A stretch of DNA of 10,567 bases from JANNHK01 sp034408875 (GTDB taxonomy: Bacteria; Actinomycetota; Acidimicrobiia; IMCC26256; PALSA-610), in contig JAWXCJ010000248.1 of NCBI GenBank assembly GCA_034408875.1, forward strand, positions 1 through 10,567, given 5' to 3'. Positions 1 through 7,785 of the stretch are shown here, piece after piece (within the stretch, counting starts at the first letter, position 1; every line of letters starts with the position of its first letter). Both the position numbers and the translations under genes were made by a program. A model generated the notes under the pieces. It searched no databases and was not told the DNA's origin. It worked only from the letters and a program-made list of their open reading frames with translations.

Positions 1-62
1 AGTGCGTGCGCGACGGTTTGCAGACCGAGCGCCCGGCTCGCCTTCACGAGCACCGCGTCGCT
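1..62 (-). pseudogene. murF: Inverted fragment of the murF 3' end (MurF C-terminus)
   Basis: Read on the minus strand from 62 down to 1, the sequence encodes S-DAVLVKASRALGLQTVA-HAL. This matches the conserved end of MurF (UDP-MurNAc-tripeptide:D-Ala-D-Ala ligase), where a GD-VLVKASR-type strand is followed by a short helix close to the C-terminus. MurF adds D-Ala-D-Ala to make the UDP-MurNAc-pentapeptide that MraY uses. The rest of murF cannot be here: upstream codons on the minus strand would fall inside mraY, and the antisense of mraY does not read as MurF. The last few codons and stop would lie left of base 1. murF normally sits directly before mraY on the same strand, so this piece is inverted and truncated. 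Match and orientation are seen directly. A chimera at a contig edge is the favoured explanation and is inferred. Confidence 0.8.
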
Positions 63-63
63 C

Positions 64-1092
64 ATGGCTGCGGGTGCGGCGTTCATGAGCGTGGTCCTCG
101 GGACTCCCCTGCTCATCCGGTGGCTGCGCCGCAACGAGATGGGTCAACAGATCCGCGACGACGGCCCGATCGATCACCCGCACGCGGCCAAGGCCGGAAC
201 CCCGACGATGGGCGGGCTGGCCATTGTCGGCGCAACCGTCGTCGGCTACCTGTTCGCGCATGTCCGCCGCGGGAACGTGGCGTTTACGAGCGCGGGGTGG
301 ACGATGCTCGCGCTGATTGTGGGACTGGGAGTCGTCGGGTTCCTCGACGACTACCTCGCGATTCGCAAGCGCCGCAACCTCGGTCTGCGCAAGCGGGGTA
401 AGACCCTCGGCATTGTCGCAGTGGCACTGGTGTTCGCAGTGCTCGCCATCGAGTGGGTCAACGTCGACACGGTGCTGTCGTTCGTGCGGCCGCTCGATTT
501 CGACCTCGAGACGGCCGGATGGATTCTCCTGGCCGTCTTGGTTGTCTACGCGACGGCGAATTCAGTCAACTTCACCGATGGTCTCGACGGCCTGGCCGCC
601 GGTTCGTCGGCGTTCACGTTTGCCGCATTCGTCGTGATCGCGTTCACCGAGTTCCGGCACGACGAGATCTATGGCGTTGCCACGGCCCATGCGCTCGACC
701 TCGCAATCATCGCCGCCGCCATGCTCGGCGCGTGCGCCGGGTTCCTCTGGTGGAACGCCGCGCCCGCGCGCATCATGATGGGCGACACCGGATCGCTCGC
801 GATCGGCGGCGCCATGGCCGGGCTCGCGCTGCTCACGCAGACGACGTTGCTGCTGCCGATCCTTGCCGGGTTGCCGCTCATCGAGACGCTGTCGGTCGTC
901 GCGCAGATCATTTCGTACCGTGGATTTCGGCGTCGCGTGCTACGCATGGCGCCGATCCACCACCACTTCGAGGTCGGCGGCTGGCCCGAGTTCACGGTGC
1001 TCGTGCGCTTCTGGCTGTTCTCCGGCATCTGTGTCGCACTCGGCATCGGCCTCTTCTACGCCGACTTCCTGAACCAGGGCGGGTCGGGATGA
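64..1092 (+). CDS. mraY: Phospho-MurNAc-pentapeptide transferase MraY (N-terminus possibly lost)
   Basis: MraY is an integral membrane enzyme that transfers phospho-MurNAc-pentapeptide from UDP to undecaprenyl phosphate, making lipid I. The 342-residue product has all family signatures: GTPTMGG (45-51), the DD pair in FLDDYLAIRKRRNLGL (D95, D96), NFTDGLDGLAAG (169-180), MGDTGSLA (239-246) containing D241, and APIHHHFE (296-303). The three Asp correspond to the E. coli catalytic and Mg-binding D115, D116 and D267. Many hydrophobic segments fit a polytopic protein. At 342 aa it is a little shorter than the usual 355-360. ATG 64 is the only ATG, GTG or TTG in frame before the core, and it lies at the edge of the inverted murF piece, so the native first residues are probably missing. 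It overlaps murD by 4 bases. Confidence 0.95.
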   Translation: MAAGAAFMSVVLGTPLLIRWLRRNEMGQQIRDDGPIDHPHAAKAGTPTMGGLAIVGATVVGYLFAHVRRGNVAFTSAGWTMLALIVGLGVVGFLDDYLAIRKRRNLGLRKRGKTLGIVAVALVFAVLAIEWVNVDTVLSFVRPLDFDLETAGWILLAVLVVYATANSVNFTDGLDGLAAGSSAFTFAAFVVIAFTEFRHDEIYGVATAHALDLAIIAAAMLGACAGFLWWNAAPARIMMGDTGSLAIGGAMAGLALLTQTTLLLPILAGLPLIETLSVVAQIISYRGFRRRVLRMAPIHHHFEVGGWPEFTVLVRFWLFSGICVALGIGLFYADFLNQGGSG

Positions 1093-2414
1093 GGCGGGTG
1101 CTGGTGGTCGGGCTCGCCGCGACGGGCGCGGCAGTCGTCGAGCGGCTGGTCGGCGAAGGCTGCGACCTCGTCGTGGTCGAGGATCGTCCGGGCGGCGACG
1201 CGTACCAAGCCCGTGCGGCCGCTGCTCGCGCGCTCGGCGCCGAGATCGTCGAAGCGCCCAGTCCGGGCGACGTCGCGAGCCTGGCGGCCTCGGTCGACCT
1301 GGTGGTGCCGAGCCCGCTCGTCGCCGCGACCCACCCGGCCATCGTCGCCGCCTACGACCGGGGCGTCCCGGTGCGCAGCGAGATCGACCTCGCCGCCGAA
1401 CGGACGCCCGTCCCCATCGTCGCGGTCACGGGCACGAACGGGAAGAGCACGGTCACCACACTGATCGCCGCGATGCTCGAAGCGTCCGGGCGCCGGGCGA
1501 TCGCTGCCGGCAACATCGGCCGAGCGCTGCTCGACGCCGTCGACGACGACACCGATTACTTCGTGGTCGAGGTGTCGTCGTTCCAGCTCGCATTCGCGGA
1601 ATCGTTCCGGCCGCGGGTGGCGGTGCTGCTCGGCGTCGCTCCCGACCACCTCGACTGGCACGGCTCGTTCGAGGACTACGTCGCGGCCAAGGCGCGAGTG
1701 TTCGAACACCAGCGCGCCGGAGACCTGCTCGTGTTCGACGCGGACGATGCCGTCGCCGCCGACCTCGCGGGACGCGCTCCGGCCCGCACCATCGGCGTGT
1801 CGATTGATCCGAGCGCGGTCACCGGCTTCCGGCGCGTTGACGACGTCCTCGTCGACGCTGACGGCAAGGAAATCGTGCGCCTCGACGCCATGGGGCGCGC
1901 GCTGCCGCACGACTGCACGAACGCGCTGGCTGCGGCTGCGGCCGCGTTCGACGTCGGTGCAACGCACGCGGGCGTGGAGGAGGCGCTGCGTGTGTACACG
2001 ACCCTCCCCCATCGCGTCGCGCTGGTGCGAGAGCATGGTGGTGTGCGCTACTACGACGACTCGAAGGCGACGAACCCGCACGCGGCGTTGCACGCGCTCT
2101 CGTCGTTCGATTCCGTCGTGCTGCTCGCGGGCGGTCGGAACAAGGGCCTCGACCTGGCGGCACTGACCGAGGGTGCGGCGCACCTCAAGGCTGTTGTCGG
2201 GTTCGGGGAAGCCGCCCCCGAGATCGAGGTCGCGTTCGCCGGCATCAGGCCGGTCGTGCGCGCCGACTCGATGCGGGCCGCGGTACGCGCGGCCGCTGAT
2301 CTCGCAAAGCCCGGCGACGTCGTGTTGCTGTCGCCGGGATGTGCATCGTTCGACGCGTATTCGGGCTATGCGGCCCGCGGTGACGATTTCGCTTCGGAGG
2401 TACGAGCCCTGTGA
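1089..2414 (+). CDS. murD: UDP-N-acetylmuramoyl-L-alanine--D-glutamate ligase MurD
   Basis: MurD is a cytoplasmic ATP-dependent ligase that adds D-Glu to UDP-MurNAc-L-Ala. The ATG at 1089 forms an ATGA overlap with the mraY stop and gives 441 aa, a normal length. The N-terminal Rossmann-like domain starts MRRVLVVGLAATG. The central ATPase domain has the P-loop TGTNGKST (114-121), EVSSFQL (161-167), APDHLDWH (184-191) and YVAAKARVF, in which K201 matches the carbamylated Lys of Mur ligases. The C-terminal domain has LPHR (306-309), DDSKATNP (323-330), AGGRNKG (347-353) and SPGCASFD (415-422). DDSKATNP and AGGRNKG identify MurD rather than MurC, MurE or MurF. The frame stays open far upstream inside mraY, but homology begins only at 1089. 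It overlaps ftsW by 4 bases. Confidence 0.97.
   Translation: MRRVLVVGLAATGAAVVERLVGEGCDLVVVEDRPGGDAYQARAAAARALGAEIVEAPSPGDVASLAASVDLVVPSPLVAATHPAIVAAYDRGVPVRSEIDLAAERTPVPIVAVTGTNGKSTVTTLIAAMLEASGRRAIAAGNIGRALLDAVDDDTDYFVVEVSSFQLAFAESFRPRVAVLLGVAPDHLDWHGSFEDYVAAKARVFEHQRAGDLLVFDADDAVAADLAGRAPARTIGVSIDPSAVTGFRRVDDVLVDADGKEIVRLDAMGRALPHDCTNALAAAAAAFDVGATHAGVEEALRVYTTLPHRVALVREHGGVRYYDDSKATNPHAALHALSSFDSVVLLAGGRNKGLDLAALTEGAAHLKAVVGFGEAAPEIEVAFAGIRPVVRADSMRAAVRAAADLAKPGDVVLLSPGCASFDAYSGYAARGDDFASEVRAL
2396..2400 (+). promoter_or_regulatory. Shine-Dalgarno site GGAGG for ftsW, supporting a GTG start
   Basis: GGAGG lies inside the end of murD, 10 bases before the GTG at 2411. The next in-frame ATG at 2420 would be 19 bases away, which is too far. 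The site therefore favours GTG 2411, which also gives a GTGA overlap with the murD stop. It is the clearest ribosome binding site among the overlapping genes of the first operon. Confidence 0.7.
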
Positions 2415-3601
2415 CCACGATGACGCCGCGTTTGGCGCGCTCGCGCTTTGCCCTCGCCCGGTCGGTGCAAACCCGAACGGGGGGCCGCACGACCGCCGCT
2501 GCGCGCCCACCCGCATATCTCGTGGTATTGGCGACCGTCGCCGTGCTCAACATCGTCGGTCTCGTGATGATCCTTTCTGCGTCGTCGGTTGCCGCGCTGA
2601 GCAACTACGGATCGACCTGGTACTTCTTCAATCGCCAGTTCGCGTGGGCGCTCGTCGGCGCGGTTGCGTTCGTCGTCGCCGCCCGCGTCGACTACCACGC
2701 ATGGCGCCGCGCCGCGCCGCTACTTCTCGGCGTCTCGGTCGCGTTGCTCATCGCGGTCCTCATCCCGAGTGTCGGAGTCATGGTCGACGGCTCACGGCGC
2801 TGGCTGGGTTGGGGCCCGATGCGCGTCCAGCCGAGCGAGCTCGCGAAGGTCGCGCTGCTCGTGTGCTGCGCGGCCGTCCTCGACCGGCGGGCCGATGCGC
2901 TGCACGACGTACGGGCGTGGCGTCCGGTCCTGCTCGTGTGCGGGGGCCTGTCGGGTCTCATCATCTTGGAGCCCGACCTCGACTCGACGATCTTGCTCGC
3001 GCTCGTCGCGTTCAGCATGCTCGTCGTATCCGGCGTTCGTACCAAGCACCTTGCGACGCTGGCCGGGAGCGGCATCGCCATCGTGACGATCCTCGCTCTC
3101 GCTGCGCCCTACCGCCGGGCACGTGTGTTCACGTTCCTCGACCCCTGGTCGGACACGTCGAATACCGGGTACCAGATCTCGCAGTCGTTGATCGCGTTGG
3201 GGAGCGGCGGGGTCGACGGTGTCGGACTCGGCGCGGGGCGGGCGAAGTGGTTGTTCCTCCCGAACGCGCACACCGACTTCATCTTCGCGATCATCGGTGA
3301 GGAACTCGGGTTGGTCGGTTGCCTGCTCGTGCTGGGACTGTTCGCCGGCTTCGGGATCGCGGGTTTCCATGTCGCCGGCCACGCGCCCGACCGCTTCGGC
3401 ATGTTGCTGGCCGCCGGCGTGACGAGTTGGGTCGTCGGTCAGGCCGTCATCAACCTCGGCGCGGTCGTCGGCATGCTGCCGGTTTCGGGCATCACGCTTC
3501 CGTTCCTGTCGGCCGGCGGTTCGTCCCTGGTCTTCACCATGGTCGGCGCCGGGATCCTCGCCAACGTCGCCCGTCAGTGTCCGGCGCGGCCTCCGACATG
3601 A
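2411..3601 (+). CDS. ftsW: Septal SEDS peptidoglycan glycosyltransferase FtsW
   Basis: FtsW polymerises lipid II into glycan strands at the septum, working with a class B penicillin-binding protein. The 396-aa product has a basic cytoplasmic N-terminus of about 35 residues followed by many hydrophobic segments, as in the SEDS family. Signatures are GSRRWLGWG...VQPSELAK (127-146), EPDLDST (187-193), FLDPWSDTSNTGYQ (242-255), LGSGG (263-267), LPNAHTDFIFAIIGEE (283-298) and LPVSGITLPFLSAGGSS (356-372). D289 in AHTDFIF matches the SEDS residue essential for polymerisation. Its place between murD and murG in a dcw cluster favours FtsW over RodA. One deviation is D191 in EPDLDST, where Gly is usual (PDLGT). 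The long C-terminal tail of mycobacterial FtsW is absent. GTG start and stop both form 4-base overlaps with neighbours. Confidence 0.95.
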   Translation: MTTMTPRLARSRFALARSVQTRTGGRTTAAARPPAYLVVLATVAVLNIVGLVMILSASSVAALSNYGSTWYFFNRQFAWALVGAVAFVVAARVDYHAWRRAAPLLLGVSVALLIAVLIPSVGVMVDGSRRWLGWGPMRVQPSELAKVALLVCCAAVLDRRADALHDVRAWRPVLLVCGGLSGLIILEPDLDSTILLALVAFSMLVVSGVRTKHLATLAGSGIAIVTILALAAPYRRARVFTFLDPWSDTSNTGYQISQSLIALGSGGVDGVGLGAGRAKWLFLPNAHTDFIFAIIGEELGLVGCLLVLGLFAGFGIAGFHVAGHAPDRFGMLLAAGVTSWVVGQAVINLGAVVGMLPVSGITLPFLSAGGSSLVFTMVGAGILANVARQCPARPPT

Positions 3602-4683
3602 GGGCGCCCGTGTTCGCGCTCCTCGCGGGTGGCGGGACGGGCGGTCATACGTATCCCGCCGTCGCACTCGCGCAGGAGCTGGTCGGGCGCGGGCGCGCGT
3701 CTGCCGACGTTCGTTTCGTCGGCGGCCGGCGCGGCCCGGAAGGGCGCATCGTCACCGGCGCCGGCTTCGAGATTGATCTGCTCCCGGGCCGCGGCCTCCA
3801 ACGCAAGCTGACGCTCGCGAACGTCGGCGTCGTCGTACAGACGGTCACGGCGTTCTGGCGCGCGCTCGGCATCGTGCGCCGCTACCGCCCGCGCGTTGTC
3901 GTCGGCTTCGGTGGCTACGCGTCGCTCCCGGCACTCGTTGCGGCCTGGGTATGGCGGGTGCCGCGCGTCGTGCACGAGCAGGACTCCGTCATGGGCCTGG
4001 CCAACCGCATCGCGGCGCGCCTCGGCGCGCGCGTCGCGTTCTCCCTCCCGGGAGCCGAGTTCCCCGGCGCGATCGTGACGGGGAACCCGGTGCGATCCCA
4101 GTTCGCGGCGCTCGTGCGTGCACCTGCCACCCCGGCGCTGGTCGCCGCGTTCGGAGGTGCCCTCGGGGCCGGGTCGATCAACGCCGCGACCCTCGACCTC
4201 TACGACCGGTGGCGGCACCGCACCGACGTCGCGATCCATCACGTCGTCGGCGACCGCAACCTGGTCGAGTGCGATGCCCGTCTCGCCGCCCTCCGCCGCG
4301 AGGACGACACGCTCGCATACACGCTCGTCGGCTACGAAGAGCACATGGACCAACTCTTGGCGCGGGCGAGCCTGGCGGTGTGCCGCGCCGGCGCGGGCAC
4401 CGTGGCCGAGCTGGCCGCGGCCGGATTGCCGTCGGTACTCGTCCCGCTGCCGGGCGCGCCGAGCGACCACCAGACCCGCAACGCCCGTACGCTCGAGGAT
4501 GCCGGCGCCGCGGTGACGCTGCTCGACGCAGACTGCCGCGCCGAGCGACTCGACCCCATGCTGGCCGAGCTCCTGGTCGACCCCGAGCGTCTGAGACAGA
4601 TGTCCGGCGCGGCGCGTGCGCTCGCGCGACCCGATGCCGCGGCCCGGCTGGCCGACCTCGTCGAAGCGGTCGCCCGTGGCTGA
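3598..4683 (+). CDS. murG: Lipid II synthase MurG (UDP-GlcNAc:lipid I GlcNAc transferase)
   Basis: MurG is a peripheral membrane GT-B glycosyltransferase that adds GlcNAc to lipid I, giving lipid II, the substrate of FtsW encoded just before it. The 361-aa product shows the N-terminal G-loop GGGTGGH (11-17), the second glycine-rich segment GFGGYAS (103-109), HEQDSVMGLANR (126-137), TGNPVR (161-166), a third G-loop GGALGAGSIN (186-195), CRAGAGTVAEL (262-272) and VPLPGAPSDHQTRNA (282-296). The C-terminal motifs form the UDP-GlcNAc site in the family. GGALGA has Ala where Ser is usual (GGSLGA), a mild change. ATG 3598 forms an ATGA overlap with the ftsW stop. The open frame extends upstream through ftsW, but similarity starts at MRAPVFALLAGGGTGG. 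No strong Shine-Dalgarno is visible, so coupling to ftsW translation is likely. Confidence 0.96.
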   Translation: MRAPVFALLAGGGTGGHTYPAVALAQELVGRGRASADVRFVGGRRGPEGRIVTGAGFEIDLLPGRGLQRKLTLANVGVVVQTVTAFWRALGIVRRYRPRVVVGFGGYASLPALVAAWVWRVPRVVHEQDSVMGLANRIAARLGARVAFSLPGAEFPGAIVTGNPVRSQFAALVRAPATPALVAAFGGALGAGSINAATLDLYDRWRHRTDVAIHHVVGDRNLVECDARLAALRREDDTLAYTLVGYEEHMDQLLARASLAVCRAGAGTVAELAAAGLPSVLVPLPGAPSDHQTRNARTLEDAGAAVTLLDADCRAERLDPMLAELLVDPERLRQMSGAARALARPDAAARLADLVEAVARG

Positions 4684-6070
4684 AACCGGCGGGCGCGACC
4701 TCGAGATCCCCGGCCTCGACCTCTCGGCGCCGCGCCGCATCCACATCGTCGGAATCGGCGGCGCGGGCATGAGCGCGATTGCGCTGCTCCTCGCGCGCAT
4801 GGGCAACGACGTGAGTGGTTCGGACATCAAGGACTCGTCCGTGCTGGCGCGACTGGAGGCGGCCGGGGTCGCCGTGCAGCGAGGGAACCACGCCGACAAT
4901 GTGCCCGCGTTCGCCGACGCTGTCGTGTACTCGACGGCCGTCCCGCGCTCGAACCCCGAACTGGTCGCGGCCCGCGAGCGCGGGCTGACGGTGTTGCACC
5001 GGGCGGCGGCGCTCGCCGCCGTCGCCGCGACGCGGCGGACGATCGCCGTCGCCGGCTCGCACGGGAAGACCACGACGTCGTCGATGCTGGCGCTCATCCT
5101 GCGGGCCGCGGGCTGGGACCCGAGTTTCGTGATCGGCGCGGATGTCAACGAGGTCGGGGCCAACGCCGCCCACGGCTCGGGCGAGTGGCTCGTCGTCGAA
5201 GCCGACGAGAGCGACGGCACGTTCCTGCACCTCCCGGCCGAGGCCGCCATCGTGACCAGCCTGGAACCCGACCACCTCGACCACTACGGCGACTTCGAAG
5301 CGCTCGTGCGAGCGTTCGACGAGTTCGTCGACGCGGTCCCGGGGCCGATTGTCGCCTCCGCCGACGACGCGGGTAGCCGCGCCATCGCCGGCGCCCGGCC
5401 CCGCGTGCGCACGTACGGAGCGCACGCCGACGCGCACTACCGGGTGCACGACTACCGCACCGTCGCCGACGGCTGCACGTTCACGCTGGTGGGCGACGGC
5501 GTCGAGTTGGGTGAACTCGCGGTGCCCCTCGGTGTCAAGGCCGCGACGAATGCCGCGGGTGCGACCGCGCTGGCGCTCGAGATCGGGGTCGCCTTCCCGG
5601 ACGCGGCCCGAGCCCTGCGCGGATTCGCCGGCGTGGCGCGCCGCTTCCAGTTCCGTGGCACTCGCGACGGAATCACGTTCGTCGACGACTACGCCCACCT
5701 TCCGGGCGAGGTCGCGGCCGCGATCGCGACGGCGCGCGAGGCCGGGTGGAAACGCGTCGTCGTGGTGTTCCAGCCCCACCGTTACTCCCGCACACGCTCG
5801 CTCGGCCACGATTTCGCCGACGCGTTCGCCGGGGCCGATGTCGTCGTGGTGACCGACGTGTACGCGGCGGGGGAACGGCCGATCGCCGGAGTGAGCGGCC
5901 GCTTGGTCGCGACCGCGGTGACGACACGGCACCCCGACCTTGCCGTGCACTACGTGCCGAGCATGACCGACCTCGCCGATCTCCCGACCCGTTTCGCCGG
6001 GGCGGGCGATCTCGTCCTCACGTTGGGTGCCGGCGACCTGACGACGATGCCCGACGTCTGGCTCGCGTGA
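4676..6070 (+). CDS. murC: UDP-N-acetylmuramate--L-alanine ligase MurC
   Basis: MurC is a cytoplasmic ATP-dependent ligase that adds L-Ala to UDP-MurNAc, the first stem-peptide step. I chose GTG 4676 because the family core (RIHIVGIGGAGMS) starts about 20 residues later and because an 8-base overlap with murG fits the operon; this gives 464 aa. An ATG at 4616 would add 20 residues encoded inside murG and is unlikely. Motifs: GIGGAGMSA (26-34), GSHGKTTT P-loop (127-134), EADESD (175-180), EPDHLDHY (197-204), DDYAHLPGEV (337-346), FQPHRYSRTRS (365-375), DVYAAGE (394-400), GVSG (405-408) and LGAGDLTTMPD (450-460). Two spots depart from the textbook pattern: DDYAHLPGEV against DDYAHHPTEV, and VKAATNA (287-293) where the family usually has a His-containing HNxxNA-like segment. 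The other catalytic motifs are intact, so it is probably active. Confidence 0.95.
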   Translation: MAETGGRDLEIPGLDLSAPRRIHIVGIGGAGMSAIALLLARMGNDVSGSDIKDSSVLARLEAAGVAVQRGNHADNVPAFADAVVYSTAVPRSNPELVAARERGLTVLHRAAALAAVAATRRTIAVAGSHGKTTTSSMLALILRAAGWDPSFVIGADVNEVGANAAHGSGEWLVVEADESDGTFLHLPAEAAIVTSLEPDHLDHYGDFEALVRAFDEFVDAVPGPIVASADDAGSRAIAGARPRVRTYGAHADAHYRVHDYRTVADGCTFTLVGDGVELGELAVPLGVKAATNAAGATALALEIGVAFPDAARALRGFAGVARRFQFRGTRDGITFVDDYAHLPGEVAAAIATAREAGWKRVVVVFQPHRYSRTRSLGHDFADAFAGADVVVVTDVYAAGERPIAGVSGRLVATAVTTRHPDLAVHYVPSMTDLADLPTRFAGAGDLVLTLGAGDLTTMPDVWLA

Positions 6071-6987
6071 TGGATGCAGTCGGGCGCCGGCTCGCCGACC
6101 GGCTGGGTGCGCAGGTCGAGTTCGACGCGCCGAGCGCGCCGCTCACGACGTACCGGTGCGGCGGTCGCGTCGCGGTGCTGGTGCGCGCGAACTCCGAAGA
6201 TGACGTCCTGGCCCTCGCCGAGTCGATCGACGGCGACGTACCCGTCGTGGTCATCGGGCGTGGTTCCAACCTGCTGGTCGCCGATTCCGGGTTCGCCGGT
6301 GTGGCGATCGTGCTCGGCGGCGAACTCGATGGTGTCGAGATCGACACGGACACGTCCGTCGTCGTCGCGGGCGGCGCGACACCGCTTCCGGTGCTCGCCC
6401 GGCGGTCGGCGGCAGCGGGCGTCACCGGGCTCGAGTTCTTCGTCGGCATCCCGGGCAGCGTCGGCGGCGCGGTACGTATGAACGCCGGCGGCCACGGCAG
6501 TGAGACGGCCGACGTGCTGGTGCGGGCCCGGGTGCTCTCGCTGGCCGACGGTGCGGCTCGCGATGTCGACACCAAAGCGCTCGACCTCGGATACCGCGCT
6601 TCGGCCGTCGACCCCCGTTCCGTGGTGGTGGGTGCCGTGTTCCAGGGTCGGGCCGGTCTGGTTGCCGACTGCGAAGCGCGCGTCGACGAGATCGTCCGCT
6701 GGCGGCGGGAACACCAACCGGGCGGGCAGAACGCCGGGTCCGTGTTCACCAACCCGCCCGGTGACGCGGCCGGTCGTCTCATCGAAGCCGCCGGGTGCAA
6801 AGGCCTGCGCGTGGGCGCGGTCGTCGTTTCGCCGAAGCACGCGAACTTCTTCGTCGCCGAGCCGGGGGCGCGCGCCGGCGACGTTGTCGCCCTCATCCGC
6901 GAAGTGCAACAGCGCGTCGAAATGAACACGGGGATACACCTGGAGCCCGAACTCCACCTCGTAGGCTTCGCACCGCAGGATCAATGA
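6070..6987 (+). CDS. murB: UDP-N-acetylenolpyruvoylglucosamine reductase MurB
   Basis: MurB is an FAD- and NADPH-dependent reductase that converts UDP-GlcNAc-enolpyruvate to UDP-MurNAc, the substrate of MurC encoded just before it. The 305-aa product has the FAD-binding motifs GRGSNLLV (63-70) and GIPGSVGGAVRMNAGGHG (126-143), then QNAGSVFTNP (220-229), in which S224 matches the proton-donating Ser, and AGCKGLRVGAVVVSPKHANF (241-260). The final LEPELHLVG (291-299) carries the conserved Glu. ATG 6070 shares one base with the murC TGA stop. A GTG at 6067 directly before it would add one residue and give a GTGA overlap, and it cannot be excluded. The open frame continues upstream inside murC, but similarity does not. 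It overlaps ftsQ by 4 bases. Confidence 0.95.
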   Translation: MDAVGRRLADRLGAQVEFDAPSAPLTTYRCGGRVAVLVRANSEDDVLALAESIDGDVPVVVIGRGSNLLVADSGFAGVAIVLGGELDGVEIDTDTSVVVAGGATPLPVLARRSAAAGVTGLEFFVGIPGSVGGAVRMNAGGHGSETADVLVRARVLSLADGAARDVDTKALDLGYRASAVDPRSVVVGAVFQGRAGLVADCEARVDEIVRWRREHQPGGQNAGSVFTNPPGDAAGRLIEAAGCKGLRVGAVVVSPKHANFFVAEPGARAGDVVALIREVQQRVEMNTGIHLEPELHLVGFAPQDQ

Positions 6988-7778
6988 CTTCCACCGACAC
7001 GCGCCCGCCCACGGTCCCCGCGGACCCGAACGAGGATCCTCACGAGGATCCCCGCATCCGCGATCGCCGTATCGAGGTCAAGCGAGAAGCCGATCGCCGG
7101 CGGGTTCGCATCGGACTCGGCATCGCGGGGGTGTTCGTCGTCGCCGGACTTGTCTACCTGGCGATCGACTCTCCGGCGCTTGACGTCGACCACGTTCGTG
7201 TCACCGGCGCGGCCAACGCCGACATCGACGCGATACGAGAGGCGGCGGGGGTCGACACCGGCGACCCGCTGCTGCGCGTCGACACCGGCGCGGTGGCCCG
7301 GCGCGTCGAACAAGTTCCATGGGTGGCGAACGCCCGGGTTGTGTGGCAACTTCCCGGAACATTGGGCATCGAGGTGACTGAACTCGACGCCGTTGCGTAC
7401 GCGCGCCGGGCGAATGGTTCGGCCGCGCTGCTCGCCGCCGACGGTCGCGTCGTCGCCGACGCCGACATTCCGCCGCCCGGTGTCGTCGAGATCCTCGGAA
7501 TGCGGCGGCCGCCCGCCGTCGACGGCATCGTGTCGCCGCCCGACGCGCCGGGCATCGTCACGCGCCTGCCCGCTGCACTCGCAACGCGTGTCGTCGCGAT
7601 CGACCTCGCCGGCGACGGCGTCGCGCTCGACCTCGACGGCGGCGGAGAGATACGGCTCGGCACCCTCGACGACGTCGACGCGAAGGCCGCGGCTGCACTC
7701 GCGGTACTCGAGCAACTCGCGGGTGCGCCGTTCGAATACATCGACGTGCGCGTGCCCGAAACACCCGCCGTCAAGTGA
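6984..7778 (+). CDS. ftsQ: Cell division protein FtsQ (POTRA domain divisome scaffold)
   Basis: FtsQ (DivIB) is a single-pass membrane protein that scaffolds the divisome, in other species with FtsB and FtsL. The 264-aa product has a charged cytoplasmic N-terminus of about 40 residues, one membrane segment (about 42-61, GLGIAGVFVVAGLVYLAI), a POTRA domain (about 65-133, from LDVDHVRVTGAANAD to VPWVANARVVWQLPGTLGIEVTE), then the extracytoplasmic FtsQ domain with LLAADGRVV (149-157) and a closing FEYIDVRVPE (250-259). The N-terminus contains EDPHEDPR, encoded by a 12-base near-repeat at 7031-7054. FtsQ is poorly conserved in sequence, but domain order and place between murB and ftsZ make the call firm. 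ATG 6984 forms an ATGA overlap with the murB stop and has a weak GGA just upstream. It ends the tightly overlapping operon. Confidence 0.93.
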   Translation: MTSTDTRPPTVPADPNEDPHEDPRIRDRRIEVKREADRRRVRIGLGIAGVFVVAGLVYLAIDSPALDVDHVRVTGAANADIDAIREAAGVDTGDPLLRVDTGAVARRVEQVPWVANARVVWQLPGTLGIEVTELDAVAYARRANGSAALLAADGRVVADADIPPPGVVEILGMRRPPAVDGIVSPPDAPGIVTRLPAALATRVVAIDLAGDGVALDLDGGGEIRLGTLDDVDAKAAAALAVLEQLAGAPFEYIDVRVPETPAVK

Positions 7779-7785
7779 CCAGGGT

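Noticed and set aside
453..1088. N-terminal extension of MurD by 212 codons
   Set aside because: The frame is open but lies inside mraY in another frame and is Arg-rich. Similarity to MurD starts at 1089.
1056..2516. Minus-strand open frame of 486 codons over murD
   Set aside because: It fully overlaps murD, which has all ligase motifs; the antisense protein is compositionally biased with no motif.
3574..5250. Minus-strand open frame of 558 codons across murG and murC
   Set aside because: Same reason: antisense shadow of real genes with biased composition and no recognisable domain.
4178..5950. Long open frame of 590 codons on the minus strand across murG and murC
   Set aside because: It is antisense to two well-supported genes, rich in Arg and low-complexity runs, and shows no family motif. 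Long antisense frames are expected in DNA of this GC content.
7031..7054. 12-base near-repeat in the ftsQ 5' end
   Set aside because: It simply encodes EDPH-EDPR in a disordered acidic tail; two copies are too few to call a functional repeat.
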